NCBI GenBank assembly: GCA_020636405.1
Contig: JACJXW010000010.1
Coordinates: 186,001 to 250,000, forward strand
Length of the DNA stretch: 64,000 nucleotides
Origin: Lewinellaceae bacterium
GTDB lineage: Bacteria > Bacteroidota > Bacteroidia > Chitinophagales > Saprospiraceae
Reading direction: 5' to 3'
Shown here: positions 35,666-43,762 of the stretch, in pieces
How the letters are laid out: each line of letters begins with the position of its first letter
Position numbering within the stretch: position 1 is the first letter of the stretch
Made by a program: the position numbers and the translations under genes
The notes under the pieces: model-generated
Databases searched by the model: none
What the model saw: only the letters and a program-made list of their open reading frames with translations
What the model was told of the DNA's origin: nothing

Positions 35666-35706
35666 TAAAGATAACAACTTTTGTTTCAAAAAACAACTTT
35701 TTGTTT
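35666..35706 (-). promoter_or_regulatory. Candidate promoter and direct repeat upstream of tcmP
   Basis: On the minus strand a TATCTTTA near-match to TAnnTTTG (35666-35673) has a TTG about 20 bases upstream. Overlapping it are two near-identical repeats, AACAACTTTTGTTT (35673-35686) and AACAACTTTTTGTTT (35692-35706). The repeats may be operator half-sites. Confidence 0.4.
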
Positions 35707-36142
35707 TTATCAATTAGATGTTGCCGATCTTGTTTTAAATGCCGATGCCTTTGTCTTTTTTTGCTTCACAGGATGTGTTCGCCGATTGTCATGCCGCAAT
35801 TTATCGGTTATGGTATCGAGGGTGGCAAATTCGCCTTTTCCAGTTGGATGTGCGTATCGGAAACGTGGCGGAAGAAGCACTCTAGTTGCTGCGCTTCCTC
35901 GATAAGCATGGGCAGCGGAGCAGATGGGGCATTGACAAAGGGCAGGTATACAACGGGCTGGGGCATTGAGAGTCTGGGCTTTAATTCGTTTTGACCATTC
36001 GTTGTTATGCCAAACAAAATTTAGGAAAATGTCCAGGATTTTGAACACTTGCCTCAAGAGTAAACGGGTTCATTGTTGATAGTCCCCCATGGGCTTCATG
36101 AATCCATGGAACAATGCCCCCCCCCTAGAGCGATAGCCCTCC
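35707..36142. other. 436-base gene-free stretch at the edge of the TcmP island
   Basis: Short open frames exist on both strands but none resembles a known protein or has a plausible start. The DNA is of mixed composition, AT-rich near tcmP and richer in GC towards murA. It probably marks the boundary of acquired DNA. No IS end, tRNA or attachment repeat was recognised. Confidence 0.5.
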
Positions 36143-37459
36143 TCACCCCTCCACTCTCCGCACCTGTGCCCCCAGGGCTCGCAGGCGTTCATCTATGGCC
36201 TCGTAGCCCCGGTCGATCTGGTGGATGTTGTGGATGATGCTGGTACCTTTGGCGGAGAGGGCGGCGATAAGGAGGGCTACCCCGGCGCGTATGTCCGGAG
36301 AGCTCATTTCAATGCCGCGCAACTGAAAGCGCCGTCCCAGCCCGATGACGGTCGCCCGGTGGGGGTCGCATAGGATGATCTGAGCACCCATATCGATGAG
36401 TTTATCGACAAAGAAGAGGCGGCTTTCGAACATCTTCTGATGAACCAGCACGCTGCCTTTGGCCTGAGTGGCCACTACCAGCACGATACTCATCAGGTCG
36501 GGAGTAAAACCCGGCCAGGGCGCGTCGTAGATGGTCATGATCGAACCATCAATGAAGGTTTGTATTTCGTAATTTTCCTGCCGGGGAATGAAGATATCGT
36601 TCCCTCTGAATTCCATCTGAATGCCCATGCGCTTGAAAACGCGGGGGATGATGCCCAGCTCTTCCACCATGGCATCTTTGATGGTGATCTCGGACTGTGT
36701 CATGGCCGCCAGGCCGATAAAGCTTCCGACTTCGATCATATCGGGCAGCAGGCGATGTTGCGTTCCAGTCAGTTTTTCAACCCCCTCGATGGTAAGCAGG
36801 TTGGACCCGATCCCTGAGATCAGGGCGCCCATGCGGTTGAGCATCCGGCACAACTGTTGTACGTAGGGCTCACAGGCAGCATTATAGATCTGAGTGGTAC
36901 CTTTGGCAAATACAGCAGCCATAAGCACGTTGGCTGTTCCGGTGACGGATATCTCATCCATCAGGATATAAGCTCCTTTCAGTTGGGATGCCTCTACGTC
37001 ATATTGATTGCGGGCGGCATTATAGGTAAAGTTGGCGCCGAGTAGCTCAAGCCCCAGAAAATGAGTATCGAGACGCCGGCGGCCGATCTTGTCTCCTCCC
37101 GGCCGTGGCAGGATCGCTTTACCGAAGCGCGCCAGTAAAGGAGCAATGAGCATGACCGAGCCCCGTATGCGGCCGGCATTCTGCCGAAATTCCTTCGATT
37201 CAAAGTACCCCAGGTCGATATCTTTCGCACGGAAAGAGTAGGCTTTTTCCGCCACCCGTACCACCGAAACGCCCAGCCCCTGCAACAAGCTGATGAGCAG
37301 GTTGACATCCAGAATATCCGGGATATTTGAAATGGTAACTTCCTCTTCGGTAAGTAAAGTGGCACAGATTACCTGTAGTGCCTCGTTTTTGGCGCCCTGA
37401 GGCACGATCTCCCCCTGCAATGACGTACCGCCAATGACTTCAAATGCGTCTACAGACAT
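36143..37459 (-). CDS. murA: UDP-N-acetylglucosamine 1-carboxyvinyltransferase
   Basis: 438 residues with the EPSP-synthase-like fold repeated twice. MurA transfers enolpyruvate to UDP-GlcNAc, the first committed step of peptidoglycan synthesis. K24 in PQGAKNEAL corresponds to the conserved active-site lysine, and the UDP-sugar loop PRPGGDKIGRRRLDTHF is clear. In that loop the fosfomycin-reactive cysteine (Cys115 of E. coli) is replaced by D123, a change known in other bacteria to give fosfomycin resistance without loss of activity. It is the last gene of a glmS-DUF4290-murA unit. Confidence 0.97.
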   Translation of the reverse strand: MSVDAFEVIGGTSLQGEIVPQGAKNEALQVICATLLTEEEVTISNIPDILDVNLLISLLQGLGVSVVRVAEKAYSFRAKDIDLGYFESKEFRQNAGRIRGSVMLIAPLLARFGKAILPRPGGDKIGRRRLDTHFLGLELLGANFTYNAARNQYDVEASQLKGAYILMDEISVTGTANVLMAAVFAKGTTQIYNAACEPYVQQLCRMLNRMGALISGIGSNLLTIEGVEKLTGTQHRLLPDMIEVGSFIGLAAMTQSEITIKDAMVEELGIIPRVFKRMGIQMEFRGNDIFIPRQENYEIQTFIDGSIMTIYDAPWPGFTPDLMSIVLVVATQAKGSVLVHQKMFESRLFFVDKLIDMGAQIILCDPHRATVIGLGRRFQLRGIEMSSPDIRAGVALLIAALSAKGTSIIHNIHQIDRGYEAIDERLRALGAQVRRVEG

Positions 37460-37468
37460 ATCAATTCA

Positions 37469-38224
37469 CTACTTCTTCCTACGGTAATTGCGGCGCGGTT
37501 TGTCTCCATTTCTGCTGCCCCTGTTATCCCTGCCATCTCTGTTGTCTCTGTTGTCTCTATTGTCTCTATTGTCTCTACCATCTCTATTGTCCCGGCCATC
37601 TCTGCCATCTCTACCTTCTCTGCCCGAGCCCGAACGTTTACGACGGGCTGCACCTCCCAAGTTATCGATAGAAGCGCTATCGTCCAGGGTGAGTTCTCCG
37701 TTAGAGAGGTTTTCCAGGTCCCCTTTGATGATGTCATCGCTCACATAGTGTTCTTTGTTCCAGGTGCGGTAGGCCAGTTTCATATAGGAGCCGATAACGG
37801 CGACGAACCCTTCGCGCTTAGGGCCATGAGGCATGGACAGCGCTTTTTTGATGAGTTGCTGAACATTGTGGCCGTAGTGTCGAAACTTAGCCTCCATCAC
37901 CGGATATTCTACCTTTTCCGGCCTTTTCCTGCTGTCTTCCGGGCGGGGTTTCTTCCCACCGGGCGGGGTAACGTCCAGTTCATATTTGGCGATGCGAAAA
38001 ACATGTTTCCACAGCTTATCTCTGTAGTCGTCGATATTGCGGCTCTGCGGGTGCATTTGCTGCATCAGATCGACGACCGCTTCTACGAATCGCTGGCGGT
38101 AGGCGGGGTCCTCTATCGTCTTGGCATGGTCGATCAGTTTTTGGACATTGCGGCCATATTCCGGGATGATAAGGTCCTCTCTTGCGGAGTTATACTCCAT
38201 CCCTTCGGTTATAAAATTGCTCAT
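37469..38224 (-). CDS. DUF4290 protein with Arg/Asp/Asn repeat tail
   Basis: 251 residues. Residues 1-180 match DUF4290 (MEYNSAREDLIIPEYGRNVQ and PVMEAKFRHYGHNVQQLI), a Bacteroidota-specific family of unknown role. From about 200 to the end the chain is low-complexity, built of GRD and NRD triplets and finishing with basic PRRNYRRKK. This resembles disordered RNA-binding tails. It sits between glmS (14 bases away) and murA (9 bases away), a conserved envelope context. The tail is encoded by 9-base repeats and may vary in length between strains. Confidence 0.9.
   Translation of the reverse strand: MSNFITEGMEYNSAREDLIIPEYGRNVQKLIDHAKTIEDPAYRQRFVEAVVDLMQQMHPQSRNIDDYRDKLWKHVFRIAKYELDVTPPGGKKPRPEDSRKRPEKVEYPVMEAKFRHYGHNVQQLIKKALSMPHGPKREGFVAVIGSYMKLAYRTWNKEHYVSDDIIKGDLENLSNGELTLDDSASIDNLGGAARRKRSGSGREGRDGRDGRDNRDGRDNRDNRDNRDNRDGRDNRGSRNGDKPRRNYRRKK
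37522..37624. repeat. In-frame 9-base tandem repeats in the DUF4290 gene
   Basis: On the plus strand TCTCTATTG and TCTCTGTTG units repeat about ten times with small changes. They encode residues about 201-235 (GRD/NRD). Units are multiples of three, so slippage would change length without a frameshift. Confidence 0.85.
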
Positions 38225-38238
38225 TTATGTGATTTTAC

Positions 38239-40077
38239 TTATTCTACGGTTACAGATTTAGCCAGGTTTCTCGGTTGGTCGACATTACAGCCACGCATTA
38301 CCGCAATGTGGTAGGAAAGCAGCTGAAGGGGGATAACTGAGAGTAGTGGCGTAAGCGGTTCTTCCGTGTCGGGGATCCGGATGACATAATCGGCGATTTC
38401 GCTGATGACCTTGTCCCCTTCGGTGACGACGGCAATAACCATGCCTTTTCGGGCTTTGACTTCCTGGATGTTGCTGGCGACCTTGTCGTAAGCGCTTTTA
38501 TTGGTGGCGATGACGATAACCGGCATCTGCTCATCAATCAGGGCGATCGGGCCGTGTTTCATTTCAGCGGCAGGATAACCCTCAGCATGGATATAGGAAA
38601 TTTCTTTTAGTTTGAGTGCACCTTCCAGTGCAACCGGGAAGTTGTACCCCCTCCCAAGGTAGAGGGCATTGTGCTTGTCTTTGATTTCGCTTGCAATATA
38701 CTTAATCTGTTCGTCGTATTCCAGCACCTTTTGCACTTTCTTTGGAATGATGGCCAACTCGCTGGCCAATTGCCGGAAATAAGACTGCGAAATGGTACCC
38801 CGCTTTTCCGCGAGGATCATGGCCATCATGGCCAGCAAGGTTACCTGGCCGGTAAAAGCCTTGGTAGAAGCCACCCCGATCTCCGGGCCGGCATGTATGT
38901 AGGAGCCTGCGTCGGTGATCCGTGCAATGGAAGAGCCCACGGCGTTGACAATGCCGTAGATCATGGCGCCTTTTTCCTTTGCCAGTTCGAGGGCTGCCAG
39001 GGTATCCGCTGTTTCGCCGGACTGGGAGATGGCGATCACCACATCTTCTTCGGTGATGATAGGGTTGCGGTACCGCAACTCGGAAGCGTATTCCACTTCA
39101 ACCGGGATACGCGCCAGATCCTCAAAGAGGTATTCTCCAATGAGGCCGGAGTGCCAGGAAGTGCCGCAAGCCGCGACAATGAAGCGCTTGGCCTTGGCAA
39201 TTCGGTTGATGTGTTCTTCCAGTCCGCCCAGGCGGACGATGCCTTCCTCTGCATTGACCCGACCCCGCATGCAATCGGCAATAGTACTGGGTTGCTCGTA
39301 GATCTCCTTGAGCATGAAATAATCGAAGCCCCCTTTTTCGAGTTTCTCGATCTTCATGTCCAGCTTCTGGATATAGGGCGTCTGCACTTCGTTGTCGATG
39401 GTCTTTACCTGCAGGCCTCCCGAGCGTTGAACGACAGCGATCTCTTCGTCATTGAGATAAACCACCGTCCGGGTATGCTCAATGATGGGCGTCGCATCAG
39501 AGGCCAGGAAGAATTCATCCTCCCCGACACCAATGACCAACGGGCTGGCTTTGCGGGCAGCGACCAGCTTATCGGGCTGTTCCCGGTCCATGACGACAAT
39601 GGCGTACGCCCCGACCACCCGGGAAAGAGCGATGCGGACCGCTTCTTCGATGGGCAGGCCACCCTGCATTTGCACCTCTTCGATAAGGTGTACCAACACC
39701 TCGGTATCCGTTTGGCTTTTGAAGGTATGGCCCTCCTTCTCCAGGGCAGCCTTGAGCAGCGCGTAATTTTCGATTATTCCATTGTGCACCAGGGTCAGCC
39801 TTCCGTTACCTGAAGTATGCGGATGGGCGTTGATGTCATCGGGAGGGCCGTGGGTCGCCCAGCGCGTGTGCCCGATACCGATCGTACTGTCTTTTAAGGC
39901 ATCCTGCGCATAGGATTCCAGGTCCTGTACTTTTCCTTTTTTCTTGAAGACTTCAACCCCTCCGTTGAGGATGGCGACACCAGCGCTGTCATAACCGCGG
40001 TATTCCAACCGTTTTAATCCTTTTATCAGTAGGGGGTAAGCCTGTTTGGGGCCAAGGTATGCTACGATACCACACAT
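38239..40077 (-). CDS. glmS: Glutamine-fructose-6-phosphate transaminase (isomerizing)
   Basis: 612 residues from ATG 40077; the upstream 10 codons are excluded because the catalytic N-terminal cysteine must follow the initiator Met (MCGIVAYLG). An N-terminal class II glutaminase domain (LEYRGYDSAGVA, HTRWATHGPP) precedes two SIS domains (AACGTSWHSG, ISQSGETADTLAAL) and the C-terminal end PRNLAKSVTVE. It makes glucosamine-6-phosphate for UDP-GlcNAc, feeding MurA two genes downstream and lipid A. No glmS ribozyme-like structure was recognised in the short leader. Confidence 0.98.
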   Translation of the reverse strand: MCGIVAYLGPKQAYPLLIKGLKRLEYRGYDSAGVAILNGGVEVFKKKGKVQDLESYAQDALKDSTIGIGHTRWATHGPPDDINAHPHTSGNGRLTLVHNGIIENYALLKAALEKEGHTFKSQTDTEVLVHLIEEVQMQGGLPIEEAVRIALSRVVGAYAIVVMDREQPDKLVAARKASPLVIGVGEDEFFLASDATPIIEHTRTVVYLNDEEIAVVQRSGGLQVKTIDNEVQTPYIQKLDMKIEKLEKGGFDYFMLKEIYEQPSTIADCMRGRVNAEEGIVRLGGLEEHINRIAKAKRFIVAACGTSWHSGLIGEYLFEDLARIPVEVEYASELRYRNPIITEEDVVIAISQSGETADTLAALELAKEKGAMIYGIVNAVGSSIARITDAGSYIHAGPEIGVASTKAFTGQVTLLAMMAMILAEKRGTISQSYFRQLASELAIIPKKVQKVLEYDEQIKYIASEIKDKHNALYLGRGYNFPVALEGALKLKEISYIHAEGYPAAEMKHGPIALIDEQMPVIVIATNKSAYDKVASNIQEVKARKGMVIAVVTEGDKVISEIADYVIRIPDTEEPLTPLLSVIPLQLLSYHIAVMRGCNVDQPRNLAKSVTVE

Positions 40078-40127
40078 AATAGTTAGTTTTGAAGGGTTAT
40101 AGGCCAATAAGTGCGGCCATTAAATTC

Positions 40128-41474
40128 CTAGAGCTTCGTGTATGCCAGTTTCAGCTTGATCCCATACTGAGGATGGCCGGGGCCATAGAGAACCGTACGG
40201 GAAGCGGTTTCCGCTTTTTGGAAAGGCGTAATGTAAAGCACGTTCTCCCGTCTGCCATCGATGACATCCTGGAAATGAGCGGTAATATTCATTTTGTAAA
40301 CAGTAGGCCCTCCGTTGGGATCCAGTTGAGGCGTGCCCCCGAAGAGGCTTTCCAGGCTGCGCCGTTGCGAGAGGATGATCTCAATATCTTCGATAGCGAC
40401 CAGGTCGCCGTCGCTGTTTGGCGCCGTTAGGATCAACTGCCGGATGGGGTCGAAATCCTGGATGTCTCCCGCTACATTCGCTACGTAGACTTCGAGCTCT
40501 GCCTTGTTGATCACCAGGCCCTGCAGGGCCGCCACATTGGGGATTTCCAGCTTAGCATCCAGCCCGCTCATACCCTGTATGAAGACCAGGCTGTCCGGCC
40601 CGCCGGCTCCCTCCAGGAAAGGAGCTACCGGCGCACCTTCGTAATTGTGCTGATAATTGGTGAAACGCACCGTAGGCTGTATGTCAAAATCATAAAGGAA
40701 ACGCTTGGGCTTACCAGGAACGGAATCGCGGTAATAGAGATAAATGCCTGCGTTCTGGGAAAGCAGGTCGAAGCTGAGCATGCCCTCATTTTCGGTAGTG
40801 GGCCGAAGGAGGAGGCCTTTGAACGCGTCCAGGAAGAGGCTGTCCGTCTCATAAACGCTGGTATCCAGGCCGACGAGGTAGCTGCCCACTGCGGCGTCCA
40901 GGTTGATCCGGAAGTGGGGGAATTTAACCGCAACGGTATCGGTGCCTTCGTAGTCGGTAAATTCAAGGCTGTCGATGCTTACCATAGCCTGAGTGCTGCC
41001 AATGGAAACAGGCTCCGTCCCTACCGTCTGGTTGGAGAAGTATTCTTCATCTTCCAGCAGCGTTTCCGCCAGTTGAAGGACTTCAATGCCAAACACCTCC
41101 CCTCCTGCTTTGGCATAGAAATTATCGACCTCGTAAGGCAACACCAGGACGATGGAATCGACTACCGTACTTTCCAGGAAATTCTGGCTGTTGCTCTCCG
41201 GATAGACCTGCGCGTAAATGCTGGCAACGGAGCGGCCCAGGATCGGGTCATTGAGGTGCCCGAACAGATAGGAGGACAATTGGCTGGAGGTGAAAGGGGT
41301 GTAGGTCCTTATCGAATCATTGGTGATGGTTGTGGCGGTGATCGAAAGGGTGTCCGAAAAACCAACATCGGCCTTATCGTCTTCCAGCAGGCCAGCCCCG
41401 ACCAAAGTAGGGTCAGAACAGGAAACGGCGGAAAAAATAACAGCCACAACAAAGACAAAGGAAGTCAGTCTCAT
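40128..41474 (-). CDS. DUF4270 lipoprotein
   Basis: 448 residues with signal peptide and lipobox SAVSCSD (Cys19). DUF4270 is a Bacteroidota family of beta-rich, cell-envelope lipoproteins of unknown role. Conserved parts include YLFGHLNDPILGRSVASIYAQV near residue 69 and the C-terminal YGPGHPQYGIKLKLAYTKL. It precedes glmS by 50 bases on the same strand and lies downstream of the GlgA-like gene, a gene order common in Bacteroidota. An export or surface role is inferred from the signal alone. Confidence 0.9.
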   Translation of the reverse strand: MRLTSFVFVVAVIFSAVSCSDPTLVGAGLLEDDKADVGFSDTLSITATTITNDSIRTYTPFTSSQLSSYLFGHLNDPILGRSVASIYAQVYPESNSQNFLESTVVDSIVLVLPYEVDNFYAKAGGEVFGIEVLQLAETLLEDEEYFSNQTVGTEPVSIGSTQAMVSIDSLEFTDYEGTDTVAVKFPHFRINLDAAVGSYLVGLDTSVYETDSLFLDAFKGLLLRPTTENEGMLSFDLLSQNAGIYLYYRDSVPGKPKRFLYDFDIQPTVRFTNYQHNYEGAPVAPFLEGAGGPDSLVFIQGMSGLDAKLEIPNVAALQGLVINKAELEVYVANVAGDIQDFDPIRQLILTAPNSDGDLVAIEDIEIILSQRRSLESLFGGTPQLDPNGGPTVYKMNITAHFQDVIDGRRENVLYITPFQKAETASRTVLYGPGHPQYGIKLKLAYTKL

Positions 41475-41665
41475 AAAGTTTTTTTCAGTTTTGCCATTAG
41501 TTATTGAATGCCATTCGTTTAGCCTCCGGCTGCCGTTACCCAGGGGATGGGAGCATGCTGCGCATGGGGGCGTATCGCCCCAGCAGTATCTCCCGGAAGG
41601 CGCACCTGTATCAGTGGCATAACCGGCGGATTTCGCTTTTTAAACTAATGGCTAGGGGAAGAAGA

Positions 41666-41740
41666 GCCTTACCACGCCTGAAGAAGAATATTTAAAGGAG
41701 GCGTGGTAAGGCAAACCCGGCAAGTAGCTTTTTATGCCGG
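41666..41740 (-). terminator. Tandem inverted repeats after the GlgA-like gene
   Basis: GCCTTACCACGCCT (41666-41679) pairs perfectly with AGGCGTGGTAAGGC (41699-41712) across a 19-base loop, and CCGGCA (41717-41722) pairs with TGCCGG (41735-41740). Read on minus they follow the GlgA-like stop. The T-runs after them are weak, so termination is probable but not certain. Confidence 0.5.
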
Positions 41741-41755
41741 CTGTTCAACAGTCAT

Positions 41756-42589
41756 TTATTTACCCTCTTCCACCTCTTCGGCAGTAAGGGAATTGTAAAA
41801 CTCGAGGTAGGCATCCAGGTTTTCATCATCCCTCAGGTACCCCATTACGGGTTTGTCAATACCGTTAAGCGCTTTAGTAACGGATTCGCTCACCTCTTCG
41901 CTGCCGATGACCAACGCATCCGCATAGGAGATGGCTCCTTTGTGCAACGTAACGCCACTTCCGTTCTGGTAGGCCTTGAGGTCATCCTCGTTGAGGTTGT
42001 TGATCGAAGCTTTAGCGATGAACTTTTCGCTGAAAGACTTATCCAGCGCATTGTCATAGATAGAGTAAACTACCTTGGAATTCTGGAACAGCGGTTCGTT
42101 CTTGTAGGCGGTCTTCAGGTAGAGCGGAATGAGGCTGGTCATCCATCCGTGGCAGTGAATAATGTCCGGCGGCCAGCCAAACTTCTTCACCGTTTCGATA
42201 ACCCCTTTACAGAAGAAGACCATACGGTCAGGGTTGTCATCGAAAGGTTCTCCACTCTCATTGGTAAAGACGCGCTTGCGCTTGAAGAAGTCTTCATTAT
42301 CGAGAAAATATACCTGCATACGGGCTTCCGGAAGAGAAGCTACCTTAATGATCAGCGGAAAATCGTCATCGTCAACTATGATATTCATCCCAGACAAGCG
42401 AACGACTTCGTGCAGCCGGTGCCTGCGCTCATTGATCGTACCGAAACGGGGCATGAGTACGCGGATTTCCATGCCGCTTTCCTGTATGTGTTGCGGAAGC
42501 TTTCGGGCTATTTGTGCTATTTCGGAGAGTGCGGTATAAGGATGCATTTCCTGCGTTACGATCAGCACTTTCTTTTTACTCATAGACAA
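41756..42589 (-). CDS. Glycogen/starch synthase-like protein, N-terminal GT5 domain only
   Basis: 277 residues, little more than half of a normal GlgA (about 480). It matches the GT5 N-terminal domain: KVLIVTQEMHPYTALSEIAQIARKLP, VLMPRFGTINERRHRLHEV, VYFLDNEDFF and PDIIHCHGWMTSLIPLYLK. The C-terminal GT-B half with the ADP-glucose-binding KTGGL and E-X7-E segments is absent. The usual K-x-G-G-L of the N-domain is replaced by ALSEIA. The stop is clean and no remnant follows. A non-catalytic or altered role is likely. Starts at 42589 and 42583 are both possible. A -7 box lies at 42640. Confidence 0.85.
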   Translation of the reverse strand: MSMSKKKVLIVTQEMHPYTALSEIAQIARKLPQHIQESGMEIRVLMPRFGTINERRHRLHEVVRLSGMNIIVDDDDFPLIIKVASLPEARMQVYFLDNEDFFKRKRVFTNESGEPFDDNPDRMVFFCKGVIETVKKFGWPPDIIHCHGWMTSLIPLYLKTAYKNEPLFQNSKVVYSIYDNALDKSFSEKFIAKASINNLNEDDLKAYQNGSGVTLHKGAISYADALVIGSEEVSESVTKALNGIDKPVMGYLRDDENLDAYLEFYNSLTAEEVEEGK

Positions 42590-42639
42590 AAAGTATTTAA
42601 GGAAAAACTATTTCTCCAAAGGTTCAAGGAACAAGACTG

Positions 42640-42647
42640 CAAATTTA
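42640..42647 (-). promoter_or_regulatory. Candidate -7 box of the GlgA-like gene (TAAATTTG on minus)
   Basis: The minus strand reads TAAATTTG, an exact TAnnTTTG match, 50 bases before the start codon, inside the 180-base divergent region shared with panC. No convincing -33 element is visible. Confidence 0.45.
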
Positions 42648-42769
42648 GCAAAAATTCGCTGATTTTCCTGTATTTACGCCCAACTTAATACTCTGTTAAC
42701 AAAAACGCCTATATTAGCATATTGGTTTTTCAGCCATCCTGCGGGAGGGAAAAAATCGACCCAGACTAG

Positions 42770-43615
42770 ATGTATCTTTTCAAAAAAACACAGGCCCTCC
42801 GGCAGTTTCTGGAAACCTACCGGAGCAAAAATCGATCCATTGGTTTTGTACCAACTATGGGGGCACTGCACGAAGGGCACCTCTCTCTGGTGCGCCAGTC
42901 CCTGGAGTCTACACAATGTACCGTATGCAGCATTTTTGTCAACCCCACTCAGTTTAACGAAGCGTCCGACCTGGAAAAATACCCCCGAACCCCTTCTCAG
43001 GACCTGACGATGCTCTACAAGGCCGGTTGTCACGTAGTTTTTATGCCCTCCCCCGAAGAGGTCTACCCCACAGGGCTCGATACCCGTATCAAACTGGATT
43101 TCAAGGGGCTCGACCAACCTATGGAGGGCCGCTTCCGCCCCGGCCATTTCGACGGCGTAGCCCAGGTGGTCAAACGCCTGCTCGATATCGTTGAACCTGA
43201 TAAGCTCTTCATGGGCCAAAAGGATTATCAGCAATTCCTCATCGTTCAGCACATGGCTCGCACGCTTTCTATTCCGACAGAAGTAGTCATGTCTCCCATC
43301 GTACGCGAGAAGAGCGGACTGGCCATGAGTTCTCGCAACCAACGCCTTGGCCCGGAGCAGCGGGAACAAGCCGCCGCCCTCCATCAAACGTTGCTACAAG
43401 TAGAGAAATGGATGGCTGAGTTTCCCCCTCGGGAAGTGGAACAGATGGCCTTGCAAGCGCTGCAACAGCCCGGGCTGGAACCAGAGTACTTCCAGTTGGT
43501 GGACGGCCAAACCCTGCAACCCGTATCGGACTACGAAAGCCCTGCCGCCATCGTCGCCTGCGCCGCCATCTGGGTGGGCGGCGTCCGCCTGATCGATAAC
43601 ATGATCCTCAAGTAA
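42770..43615 (+). CDS. panC: Pantothenate synthetase
   Basis: 281 residues, standard length. PanC joins pantoate and beta-alanine with ATP to give pantothenate for coenzyme A. Visible motifs are FVPTMGALHEGHLSLVRQS (HIGH-like HEGH), FVNPTQFNEASDLEKYPRT, the RPGHFDGVAQVV pantoate site, FMGQKDYQQ and the KMSKS-like LAMSSRNQRL. It is divergent from the GlgA-like gene. In many Bacteroidota panD follows directly; here panD is 1.6 kb further on, beyond an inverted T9SS gene. Confidence 0.97.
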   Translation: MYLFKKTQALRQFLETYRSKNRSIGFVPTMGALHEGHLSLVRQSLESTQCTVCSIFVNPTQFNEASDLEKYPRTPSQDLTMLYKAGCHVVFMPSPEEVYPTGLDTRIKLDFKGLDQPMEGRFRPGHFDGVAQVVKRLLDIVEPDKLFMGQKDYQQFLIVQHMARTLSIPTEVVMSPIVREKSGLAMSSRNQRLGPEQREQAAALHQTLLQVEKWMAEFPPREVEQMALQALQQPGLEPEYFQLVDGQTLQPVSDYESPAAIVACAAIWVGGVRLIDNMILK

Positions 43616-43762
43616 GTGGGCAAGCTTAGCGCTTGCTTGTATTGGAATCCGGCTATCCTTACGCAAAACAACATCGAGATACTCCTGGTTATTATCCCAC
43701 ACAAGCAACACCTCAATGCTATCCGCAAAGGAAAGGGACGCCTTGCTCAGCTCATTCTGCCT

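Noticed and set aside
35940..36020. Possible integron attC-like site (GTTATGCC and TAACAACG pieces)
   Set aside because: The matching core sites do not pair convincingly and there is no integrase or cassette series nearby.
43616..43762. Possible gene remnant between panC and the T9SS gene
   Set aside because: A minus-strand frame reads through, but no family is recognised and most of it is antisense to panC; only a small inverted repeat is real.
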